Below, piece after piece: positions 12,301 through 24,500 of a DNA stretch of 64,000 nt. Under the pieces are notes generated by a model that made no database searches, was not told where the DNA came from, and saw nothing but the letters and a program-made list of their open reading frames with translations. Each line of letters begins with the position of its first letter. Positions within the stretch are counted from its first letter, which is position 1. The DNA comes from Heliocidaris erythrogramma (taxonomy: Eukaryota; Echinodermata; Echinoidea; Camarodonta; Echinometridae). The translations under genes and the position numbers were made by a program. The stretch covers positions 17,155,174 through 17,219,173 of the forward strand of contig CM046853.1 in the NCBI GenBank assembly GCA_025617745.1, read 5' to 3'.

Positions 12301-15300
12301 GGCTCGCTTTTAAAGATCACATTGGAAGAAAATCACAAATATGGCAATTAATGTATCACTAGAAACTGGGAAGCTTACAGATGGCAATCGTATAAGTTTT
12401 ATGTCGACTGCGTATCTGATGATTATAAAAACAACATAAATAAAAGCTCTTCAAAGCATCTGGAATATCCGAGGATTCGCCAGAAATATAGCGATATTTT
12501 GATGTCGTCACATGAGGGATCGATCCTGCTTAAGCAGACGACGTCCTATAATGAATGAACGTAATTGCAATGCAATTATTTATCAAATTATAAAGAGTTT
12601 GGTATATTTAACATGACCTTATTTCACACCATTCTAAAAGGGAAAGTGAAACTGATTCTGATAACTAAAACCGTTTGATTGTAAATACACAGGAGAAGGG
12701 TCAATGATCAATGAAATAAACCCCATTTTCAAATTGAAAAGCCCTCCGAATAATAGCTGGATGGTATTCGTTCCCTCTTGAAACGCCGAACATGCCCCGG
12801 TGCAAGCAGCTGAAAATACAATGGCGTCTTATTTTGTTTACAAGTGACTGATTCCTTTATTTTTTTAACCCTGCATTTTTCATCAAAATAATACCATACA
12901 CGAAGTTAAGAGTGAGGCAACAGACTAACATTAAGACTGACGCTAGTCAAGTAAGAGAAATAAGTGAAGAGGAGATGACAAAACAGGCACTGAAAAATGT
13001 GTATGATGTTATGGGACATCGTCTGCTTAGACAGGACTGGTCCTTCGTGTGTCGTCACACATCTCAGCAGCGTTCAACGAGCTTTTCAGCTGCTATATCG
13101 GGGGCTGTATTTTACCGTTTGATAATTGATAATAATCATTAATTCAAAAATTTCAAATGTTTCCAAGCTTTGAATTTGGATAACCTTGTTTAATTTATGC
13201 CATCTATGCAATAAGCCAATATTTATTTTGATGGAATTTTCTTCCAATGTGATCTTTAATGTAAAAAGAGATACAAGATCTTCTTTTTGAATTTTTTTTT
13301 GACACAGTTAACTTTTGTCAAAGTTGATAGAGTATGTTTGGAAAGTACAGTATGTAGTATAACATTCTGTGTTCACATTAGGAAAGTCTTCATACAATGT
13401 TACAGTGCACTCTGTGTTTGTTTGGTTTGATGTCATTCATTCATCATAGTTAACATTTCAATAGTATTTGCATACAGAAAAATAAGTGCAGTAGCAAGCG
13501 CGGCTCTACACCCCAATTAACTTCTTTGTAAAGTCGTCAAAGCTTTTGAATTCCTAACGGCTATCGAAGCCCTCCGCTGAGCGAGGAGCAGAAATCCTTG
13601 AAAATTCACATTCTCGTATCTCCCTCATTCGGCCTTAAATATCATGAAAATTCCTGAGTAGATAGGAAATGATGATATTATGCTTCGTATTAATTTTTAC
13701 TGAAAACGGTTGAGTATTTTTTGAGATCGAGTATTTTTCTGTTTCAGAGGGCCGAGAAAAGAGGTTTGTTTTTTTCCCGACATAAGTCTGGGACGAAATT
13801 AATATGCAAACAAATGACATATTGCTAAACTTTAAACTCCAGTCTCACTACCTGGGCAGTTTCAAGTTTGCGCAGTTAGTAGTTATGTGTAAAACTGCCA
13901 TCAGTAATGGAAGACTTAATGTGAAAAATACTGAAATCCTTGCAATCTGATTGGCTGAGAGCAAATATGTCGGTAACAATCAATGACAAGCCACGCCCCC
14001 TGTTAAGCATACACTCGAGTTGAAACCATCCTGCATGCACCGCTATACGTGGGACTACACGCGAAGAACGGTAGAGGGTTCAGGAATGCATTGCCTTCAA
14101 TTTATCCCCTCAATTTATCCCCTCAATATACTTAATTATACTTATATGTGAAAGTTTTGATCTTGTGCAATGACAGCAAATGTGAAAAATAATGCTATAT
14201 TTTCAGACTTAAAAAAAAATATATGGCTCCTCATTTCTCCAAGTTTTCACAAATTAAAAAATGATTTGACTACGAGTGATACTAATTATGGGTTAGAGCA
14301 ACTCTTATTCTGGAATTTGACGTTTAGTTCATTTCATTTGGTTGTTTCTAGGGCGAGATTTCACAATTTAACTGAGACTCTTCGGTAGCGGTTTTACGTA
14401 AACAAATTGTTTATTTTATGCAAATTAGGCAGGAAGGAGCGAAAGCTTTTGGGCAGTTAATTGCAGTGTAGAGCCGCGACTGAGTAGGACTATTTTGAAT
14501 TATATTCAATCCTTGTTGTTATGATGTGGACCTGAATAAGTACAAATATATCTGGAATGATTTGATATGCGAGAACTCACTAAACGCCTGACTGATTTTT
14601 GATTTGTGTCAAGTAATTGAGTATTCTAGTAAAAATTCAAGGCATCATGTTCATGAGTCCAATAAAGGCTATGAGCTGACATTTATAATGCATGTCTGGC
14701 TAGTTCCTGAAGATGAGAATTCAACAGTCTTCAATATTCCAATTCAAGAATATTTGTTGTCTCCTTTTGTCAAGAAATATAGTGTCCTCAAATAATATAT
14801 ACATGACAGTTTTCAAAATGTTATTTTAAGTAAATGTGTATTGTTGGGAAAGGATTTGCTATATTGTGCTCAATGTATGTAATTGACAGAAACTTAAGCT
14901 GATGCTTTGAAATTTGTGTTGAGGTTCTGTTCAGTAAAATTTAATTTACTATTCAATAGGGATGAACTTGTTCAGATGCGTACATCAAAGTTTGGAGTAG
15001 GAATGCAATTGGGAGGAAAATATGCCTACGGTAATTATAAAGTTAGACACAATGTCATGTAACGCATTGAAAAACTAAAGTAAGGTATTATGGTTAAAGA
15101 GAAGACTGTATTGTGCTACAAATAATGCTCCTTGTAGAAAGTACATGCTTTAAAAAGTTATTCTTTTCATTTCTTTCTGAAATTTCATTGTACTCCAAAA
15201 CTTACTTAGTCTAGTCTTTTCCTAAATCCATTACAACCACATGTTAATATCATCAGACAGACTATGAAAGGAAGTATTCTTGTATTACAAAGGAAGTGCT

Positions 15301-18300
15301 CTTGAACTTCCAACTACTTGATTCATGAAACCTACCCAGTAGATGTCGGTGTATAGTTTCATGTATAATTATAGTATGTATTTCAGAAATGGTAATGGCC
15401 AGTGATTTGTGTCATTTATTGGTTTTTTTATAATTCCTATTTCGTTTGGGAAAAAAGAACATTTTAATCATGCATCTGATGGGAACAATTTAAACATTCT
15501 AAAAATGTAGTTCATTTTTAGTGTGTTCATGATTTTCTTAAAGATAAGATGATATTCTGTACTGGCGCAAATTGTTTGTAATATATATGAAAAACCTATA
15601 AAATGATTTGTAGTGCAATGTTTCTTTATAAAAAATAACACATTGGTTAAAATGTTTATACAAATTTTTATAAGTTTCACATTTGAACCTTTCAGAGAAG
15701 TAATCGAAATTATACTAAATCAGTACTACAAAGTATATCAACACAAAAATTTAATATCTTATATACATGTACATATATGAGTAGCAATTCGCTCCTTTAA
15801 TTCACTGAGCTGCAAATTTTTAATAATTGAGAGCATGCATGGTCAACCAGCCACGAAGGCTTCCAGCATTGAGCTTAATTTTATGTACTGACAGGTTAAG
15901 GATCTGATCATCATAAGAGGCTACTCCCAGAATATACCAGATTTCACTTGTTCTTCCATTTGATATGGCACATAGTGGCAGTGTGGCTGCAACTGTCCTG
16001 TGCATTGGTGCCACATTGGTGGAGTGGTTGGTCTATTGAGATTGCATAAATCCTCTTTCTGGTTGACTTTGTTTGTGGATGTACAGAGGATGCCTCAACC
16101 ATCAAGTTTGGATTATGATACATGTATGCAGCTATCAAATAATACATGGATGTATTTCTGTAATTGTCCTTGTTGTTGAAGAAGTTGGAGTATTTCTTAT
16201 AGGTGGCAGAGGTTTGATATTGTGGCAGCGATGAAGTTGTTTTTATGTCTGATGCAGGTAAGTCAGAGAGTCCCACAATGCAGACAATATATACCTGCTC
16301 TATCCAAAGGCTTTCTATTGGACTTACAATTCCATATTTCTGCAGTGAAAGTGTATATTTAGCATACTGAAGAACATGGTGAGTTTTGCTTGGGTCATCG
16401 TTTAAACAGTTGAATGTTGTTTGTTTGAATTATATGAGAATTCAGAGGTCATTTCGTGAAAAATATTATTGAGGATAATTATTATTAAGAAGAATTATTA
16501 GAATAATACAAAATGGTATTCATTGCTTATAAGATCCTACAATTTGAACTTAGTAACTTATAGGGATTTAAGTATTTTTTTTTTTTTTCCTTTTCTACAG
16601 GCGGGTTGTAGTGCCCTAGCAATCATGATGCAAGCCAGTGACAAACTCAAAGATCTGGTTCACAAGAAGAACATTCACAGGTACTTCACATAATATTATG
16701 CTGTGTACATATTTTTAATGAGTGCAAAGTCCTTACAAAAGTGCAAAAATTTAGATGTTTATTTCAATATGGCACGAAAAAGAGACATGATAACGAAGCT
16801 TTTCGACCTGCACTCATCAGGTTATCACGCAGGTATGTAACAAATTACTCAAAATCAACTATATTATACTTGATGAACCCAGACGCCGTAATTTCAGAAC
16901 AATCGCAAAGTTTGGACAAACTCCTTTTGTCTACACAAAAGGGGTTCATGCGATTGAATGTAGGCGGCTTCCAGAAAGCATAAATGCGCTACGCTTCTGG
17001 CCCGGGACATAATTGAGAATTGATCGTCGGCATAGCTTTGTATGCAAGCTGGATTGTTCAGCAAATGGAGGCCGATCGCCGAATCACATTTGGCTGTCTT
17101 TGGTCCGTTTATTTATTTATTTACCGGTATTCATTTTACTTATTTAAGCATATGTATACAGTATAATAAGATCATTCACAGAACAGTTTTTACATCCTGG
17201 AAATATTTCATATTCTTATAAAACATAATTTAAGATACATTGTAACCTATATCAGAAGAATATTTGAAATTTTTACTTTTTAGTGTTGTAATATATTTCT
17301 AATGCATTTTTTGGTTAAATTATTCTTTGCATTATTTGTGTTTCATGATGAACATTTGCTTGGGTTCTCCAAAGGGAAAAAAAATTCTTTAAACTGCATT
17401 TTATTGCTTAATTAATGTGCTATTGAGAGTCTTTGAATACATGTTCACACTATAAACGGTAACATTGATTGTGTTATCACCTGTCTACAGAAACACAATA
17501 AAGGAAACTGCTTCAGAAATTTATAGTTCCTGTCTCTTATAAAGTTTTGTAGATTTATTTATGGCTTTGCTCACTCACACTCACTCACTACCCTGGTTTA
17601 ACGTCACGCTTTCCGTACTCGGAGTTGGACGGTTCATGTTGACGCGTATTCCTCTCCTCCATGCTTCTCTGTCCATAGGGTCTGTGCAAGACATGCACCA
17701 TGTCTTCCTGTCTACGTGAACATTCTCATGCCATGTCTTCCTAGGTCTTCCGGGACCTTTTATACTATGGACGTTTATATGCTATTCATGTGAACACTGA
17801 AACTTTCAACATGCATGTAAATTGAGGAATGCAGGTTTTTTTCCCCTTCACATTCATAGATTTCTTCTCTTCATTGAGTGATGAAGGGTCCATAAATTTT
17901 TTCGCATTTGAGAAACTGATATTTTTGTCATAGAATAAGGCTATGAAAAGAATGATCAGACAATGACTTGTAGAAAGAAATATGCCACAAGAAAAGTGTA
18001 ACATCTTTTACACTACTTATATATCATTATCTGGTTGCTTGGACCAGGCCTTTATAGCCTTCTGCATAAGTTGCAGATTTGGATTTAAAAAAAAAAATAA
18101 AATGTTGCATTCGGTTGCTCCTGCCTGTCCCAATTTTTGTTTCTAAAAAAAAGCTGTAATACTTCCACTTTTTACTTTTCTGTCTTCATGGGAATACCAC
18201 AAGGAAGGAAATTATATACATGTACATTCCTGAACAAATGAAACATGCCTACCTTGAACCAATTCATATACCCCTGTGGTTTCCTTCATTTCCTTATTAA

Positions 18301-21300
18301 AGTTCCTGTAATGGTTATTCAATGTTTGTAGATTTAAGGTACATGCATTTCATAATCAGAAGTAACTTTTATCTATTTGTTTTTGGGAAATCCCATAAAC
18401 TAATAAAAGAATATTATGTAAATTGGTAAAACAACATTATGTTGTTTAAATTCAGGATGTACATTGTTCAACATTTTCTTGTGTGGTCAATTTAACAGCA
18501 CTGTATTAGGAACAAAATATGGAAAAGTTTTCCTGACCTTTAGTTTTTCACCCCAGGAATGATGCAGACCCTTTTCATTTCCTTGATTCATCATTCCAGG
18601 GAAAATAAACAAATGCACTACCAAATTTTGTTCCGATTCACCATGAATTTAAATTGCACCATGAATTTAAATTGCGCCCTATATTATGGTTGTGATATTT
18701 CATGAGTTGTCTCTCCTCTTTTTCTTCTTTTGTCTCATTCTCTCTCATTCTCTCTCTCTCTCTCACTCTCTCTGTATCTCCTTTTCACCTTCTCCCTCTT
18801 CCTTTTCTCCCCCCTCTCTCTCTCTTTCTTCTCTTTCTTGCTCCTCTCTTTCTCTCTCTCTCTTTCTCACTCCCTCTATTTCTCTCCTTCTCTCTCCAAT
18901 ATGTAGTCAAGTGCTAGAGATCATGGGCCAGCATAAGGATGACGCCAAGGTTCAAGCTTCAGCGATGAAGACCATTGCCTTCTTAGCCATGTCAGGTTAG
19001 TTCAAAGCAACTAGAATTTCCTAGTCGTAATAAGTGACTAGATTACAAAGCAAATTATAATTCTTAGTATAATATCATGATGGCACAAAGTCTTCTTATA
19101 AATGTATATTTATGTAGATGTTACAAAAATAAAGGCCATTATGATCTTACAATTACCTCTTAATAATGAATATTAATAATGCGTTCTTACTTTTTAGCAC
19201 ATATCATATTATGATATATTCTTACATCATCCTAACATGATTTCCATCAACAGGGAATTGATTTTTTTCTGAATTCGCACATTGTTGAAAAATTGTATAC
19301 ATTGTACATGTATTTTGGGGGGAACCTTGTGATTGACAATATTAAATTTTGGCATACAATAGACTGCTTCTTGATATTTGTCATGAATTCACAGAAGACA
19401 CTTGCATCGCCATGTTGGAAGAGGATGTGATAGAGGTGATATTGGAAGCCATGAAACTCTTCCCAGAAGATGCTCCAGTCCAGAAGAATGCTTGCAATGC
19501 CCTCAAGCAGTTACTTACAGATGGTAAGTAAATGGGAGTATTGTATTCATTTGGACCATCATGCATAAAACCATGATTAATCATAGTCAGAATTCCTGAT
19601 TCCATGAGCAAAGTCGAACATCATTTGGAGTTGATTTGTGACGTTTTGTATGAGATATGATAGCCTCATAATCATTTATACGGTCATATGTTAAAAAGAA
19701 TACATGCACATGTATGTAATTATGAACATTGTCCTAGAAATATATGCTCAATGTACACAGTAGTCACTATGCAAAGTATTAGGGAAGACTTCTTGCAATA
19801 GGTTTAACAATTTTGACCCAAAGTGACCCTGATTGTAGATCAGTTCATTAACTTGATGAATAGTAAGCCCAAGATAACTCTGGCTGCCGTCAATGGAAAC
19901 TGTGTGTTATACCAAATCATATCGTACCGAACGGGTTAAACGCTAGATATCTCATTGATATTACCTTTCAAAGGATAGACCATGTGACATCCATGTGGTC
20001 CACTTTAATTAACTTGTACATTGTGCATTGATATGTTTGTCCTACGTATATATTAGATCATATAATAAAGGTCAGTGGTGTATGAGTTTCATTTGTTGTG
20101 TTAATTCTGCTGTTGAGTTGATATATTTAGGTTTGTGGACTTACAATTTGAGAACAATGTCATGCAGCCACCTACGGTCTCACGGCAATTAACACATTTT
20201 CTTCTGCACCACTTCCTGCTCAGTCTGATTTTATCATTACCCTCTTTCGTAAATAATAATTGTATTGAATGAATTTTCAAGGGCGGCTTAATTCTTGATA
20301 CTTTGTTCATTTGAGTGTAAAGTACCTGGGAATAATTGTTCAAAAGCCTCCGGCAAACAACAGAAATTTGAAATAAAAGTCTATAATATGAAAGATTTTT
20401 TTGACTATAACTCTCTTTGTCTGACTAGTCTCACAAAATGACCCCCCACCCCCGATGATCTTGATGCCAAGAAATCATCCCTCTGGTGCAACTACTTCCA
20501 TGCAATCACCTCTAATGACAAATGTTAATTACCCCCACCTATGGACATTTAACCCACCAAGAACATTACATTCTGATAACAACCCCAGGATGACAAGGCC
20601 TACCCATATGACGATGACTCTTGTCGGACAATTACATGTACAACTGGACACATTTTTCAAGATATGCCTAGGGTGATTTTGCAAATTTCTTAGGGGTTGG
20701 TGGTGGTGGGGATGGGGTGGGGAGGGGGGGGGGGGGGGGGGGGGTTGTCTGGTGTGATTGTTGTAGAGGGTAAATTTTCTTGAGGGTCTTTGTAATTGTC
20801 TATTTTCTTATAAGGTGGTCTTAGACTTTGGAACAGTATTTTATCTTCCATTCAGAACAAATTTTAAAGTGCAGGTTCCTCTTTCTTTTTCAGGGACATG
20901 AAAACTGGCTATTCTTTGTGGGAACAAACAGTACTACATTTATTTTTCCTGTAGGAACATGCTACATGTACCTATGGGTGGATTGGAATTTGAAAATAAG
21001 AGATAAAACATAATGTGTTTCTCCTTGTTATCTTTCATTTTTATAAAGCTCAAAAAAATATACAAGTATATTGCATATTCGTTCACTATTTCTTCTCTTT
21101 ACCTTTAAATTTGATTGATATTTTCTTGTTATCTATTGTCAGAGTGTTCTCCTGTACAGTGTAAAAAAATTAATCTGATCTCCTCATTTCACCTTGCCCT
21201 TTTTATGACTCCCTTATTTCCTCCTTCTATGACTCCACCCAACATTCATTTACTATTGCGTTGGTTACCCTGGACTGTTGAACCATGATGTGTCCCATAG

Positions 21301-21476
21301 GATGCTTCTTCCCTGTTATAGCATCATATTCTCTCTCTCTCTCTCTCTTGCTCTCTATCTATCTCTCTGTCTTATTTTTATTCTTTCCCTTTCTCAGTAT
21401 GTCATCCATCTTTCATTTCCAAATTTTGTTACACCACCCCCTTCTCTTTCATTTGCTCTCTCTCTCATTCACTCCC

Positions 21477-21525
<49 letters not shown>

Positions 21526-24500
21526 TTTCACTTTATCACTTTATTTCCTTTTTCCCTATTCCCTACATATGACGTATGACGACCCTGGACTCATTGAACC
21601 ATGCTGTGATTCCATCTCGTCATATTCCACTTGTTCATAACCATGCCATGATCTCATAACCAGTTTAAAGGAGAAAATCGTATAAATTATGCAACATATG
21701 ATGCAGTCTACATGGCATAAGTCTGCTTTCATGTGAATTGAATGATAAAGTAGAATATCTTATCAGCTATAAAGTGTGTATCTTTCACTAAATTCCATGT
21801 CAGGATATTCATGAAATGTTATTTATAAAAGAAATGTGTTGATGAAAAAACTTCTTTCTATTTCCTTCTGAATTGAAAGGAACTGCTGGATTCTTCAGAG
21901 AAGAAAATGTGAAATGCTTATAATAATAATAATGTTTGCTGAACATTCTTTTTTTCTCTTATTTTTGTGATTTCCCTCAGAGGGTGACCTTCAGGTCAAT
22001 TTTGTTGACAAGGGCAAGCACCGATTCATCACAGCAGCGGTCCACTGTCACTATGAGAATCATGCAGTGCTTGAAGAGGCATTCTGGTTGCTCGCTGTTC
22101 TAGCCATGCCAGGCAAGCAAGCATTTTTTTTTTACAGCTAAACAAAAGATGCCTGAATACTTTTTCATGTACATGAAACTGTGATTTGTATAGCTAATAT
22201 TTGTGTAAAAGTACAGTTACAATATTCAATGTATTCAATGATATTTTTGTGGATGTTGTATCTATTTTTAGAATTAACAATATCTATTTGAAATATTTCA
22301 TGAAGATAATAGATGCAGTCATTGAAATGCAGCATGCAAACTTTTATACCACCTTGATTTTAACAAGAAATAAATAATATTGATTGCTTATTTCAATAGT
22401 TATTTTCTGCACTCAACCAATTCAACTTTCCATCTCCATGCTTTAGAACCCAAACTCAATGAATTTGATTGTTTTGTGAGACTTTTGATGTGAATGGCAA
22501 ATAATAATAGACATTTCATAAAGATAAAGAGTTTTTGATCCATTATTTTTGAATAACACTGGAATGAATTAAACTGTTTATTTCGTAAATATGTCTTCAT
22601 CATATGCGCATTTTACTCTTTTTTAACAATAAAAGATGGATAGTATTTGAAGTTATTTCATTTCAGAATTGACTTTATATTGCATTACTTTTAAATTAAC
22701 TCATTTTGATCACATTACAGAGGAGTGTTATGATGTTCTTCTGCAAGAGACCCATAAGGACATCATAGCATCCATGAGGAGGTTCCCTCATAATGTAGGA
22801 CTACAGACAGCATGCTGTGCTCTCATTGAGGCATTGGCTCAAACAGGTATGATATCATCAAACTCACAGTGTGCCGCGAGCTAAAAGGACGTTAAGTCAG
22901 TAAAAGTATAAGAATTAATGTCCTTCTGGCTCTCGGCAGATGATATTCTTAATGGCAAGGTGCAACCATTGGTTTGTAGCTTCAAGGTGCAACCATTGGT
23001 TTGTAGCTTCAAGGCGCAACCATTGGTTTGTAGCTTCAAGGTGCAACCATTGGTTTGTAGCTTCAAGGTGCAACCATTGGTTTGTAGCTTCAAGGTGCAA
23101 CCATTGGTTTGTAGCTTCAAGGTGCAACCATTGGTTTGTAGCTTCAAGGTGCAACTAACTTTTGAATGTATGCAAGCCGAAGCAGTGAGATGCCTTTGCA
23201 TAAACTTTTTGACCTTTGGATTACTGTGGAATTGCAGTGCTACAATCAAATCAGAAATTTTACTTGTGTATGATAGAAAGCCTCTCTGCAAGATGTTCAA
23301 ATCTTTTTGTATTATTCCTCCTCGTCATTTACTCCTTATGTTCCCTATATTATATTCCTTCTTTTCTCCTCCACTTACTCTTCCTGCGTTTCCCATCAGC
23401 TTCATTCTTTTCTTTATGTTCATCTTTTGGAATATACACGCAATCACCATATGACCTTTGACCCCTCTTAACCCGCAGAGGACAGCCAGCAACTGTTTGT
23501 GTTGAATGATGTTTCCGATCTCCTGATTGATGCCCTACGTAGATTCTCGGACCATTCTCGTTATCTGACTGTCTGCCTCAGTGTTATGGACAGGCTAGGT
23601 AAGGATTTATTCAGTGCATAAAAAGGATGCAAGCAAGTAAAGTTCATTCAGACATATCAGTAAAGTATACATATTAAATTTCTGCCTCTTCTGTACGATA
23701 AAGTGTGTTCTGGCTTGTTTTAGAAATGAAATCATATTTTTACTTGCATCTATTTAAAAATACTAAGCAGTGGCACTCTGATGTTGTATCAACTAGATCA
23801 GCAATGTAAAGTACCCTTGAATAGTAGAATGATGTTAAAACTATTACATGGTGCTTATGGGATTCATACGTAAAGGGTACCTGAGGCCTGAAGAAATAAT
23901 TTGTGTATAGTTACATGTAGCTTACACAAAATCAACCCCAGAAAACTTAACACGACATTAAACGGTGACAGCATACAGGAGATTTGAGTTTTAAAATACC
24001 CCCCCAAATTGATATAAATAAGACTTGAGCAAAGACTATTCGCTCGATCATGATAGCTCACTTAACGATATATCGATTCAGGAACGTCTTCACTTTCGAT
24101 TTTCGATTCCATAAATGATTTTTGCGACTTAGTTCTATTTTATTTGTTGATTCATTTGGTCTGTAGATTCTTTGTAATGTATGCACCAAACCAATTCTCT
24201 ATTCGATTTAAACGTTTTGTGCTGAATACTTGATTCATCTGTTCATTGGTTTGTTTGAGTTGTAGATTCTCCATAAATTACACGCCAACCGAATTTTCAG
24301 TTCGATAAAAACAGTTTGCGTTGTATACTTCATCCATTTGATGTTTTATTTGGGTTGTATATTATCCATTAGTTCCGCGCCAAATCAACTTCCGATTCGA
24401 TATAAACATTTTGCGTTGTATACTTCATCCATTTAATGTTCTATTATGGTTGTATATTATCACTAAGTTAAGCGCCGAATCAATTTTCGATTCGATATAT

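Noticed and set aside
12912-13142. Possible transposase ORF in the TTAA element
   Set aside because: Only 76 codons, no recognisable catalytic motif, and not preserved as a long frame in the second copy.
15820-16276. Overlapping minus-strand ORFs of 64 and 110 codons
   Set aside because: Two overlapping frames with no recognised domain; no splice or codon-usage support.
18686-18906. Ser/Leu-rich ORF before exon 4
   Set aside because: Translation of a CT microsatellite; only the last part from 18907 is real exon sequence.
21278-21640. 120-codon Ser/Leu-rich ORF
   Set aside because: Low-complexity CT repeat with no splice or homology support.
22881-23454. Overlapping repetitive ORFs of 72-178 codons on both strands
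   Set aside because: They are generated by the 27-bp minisatellite and contain no non-repeat domain.
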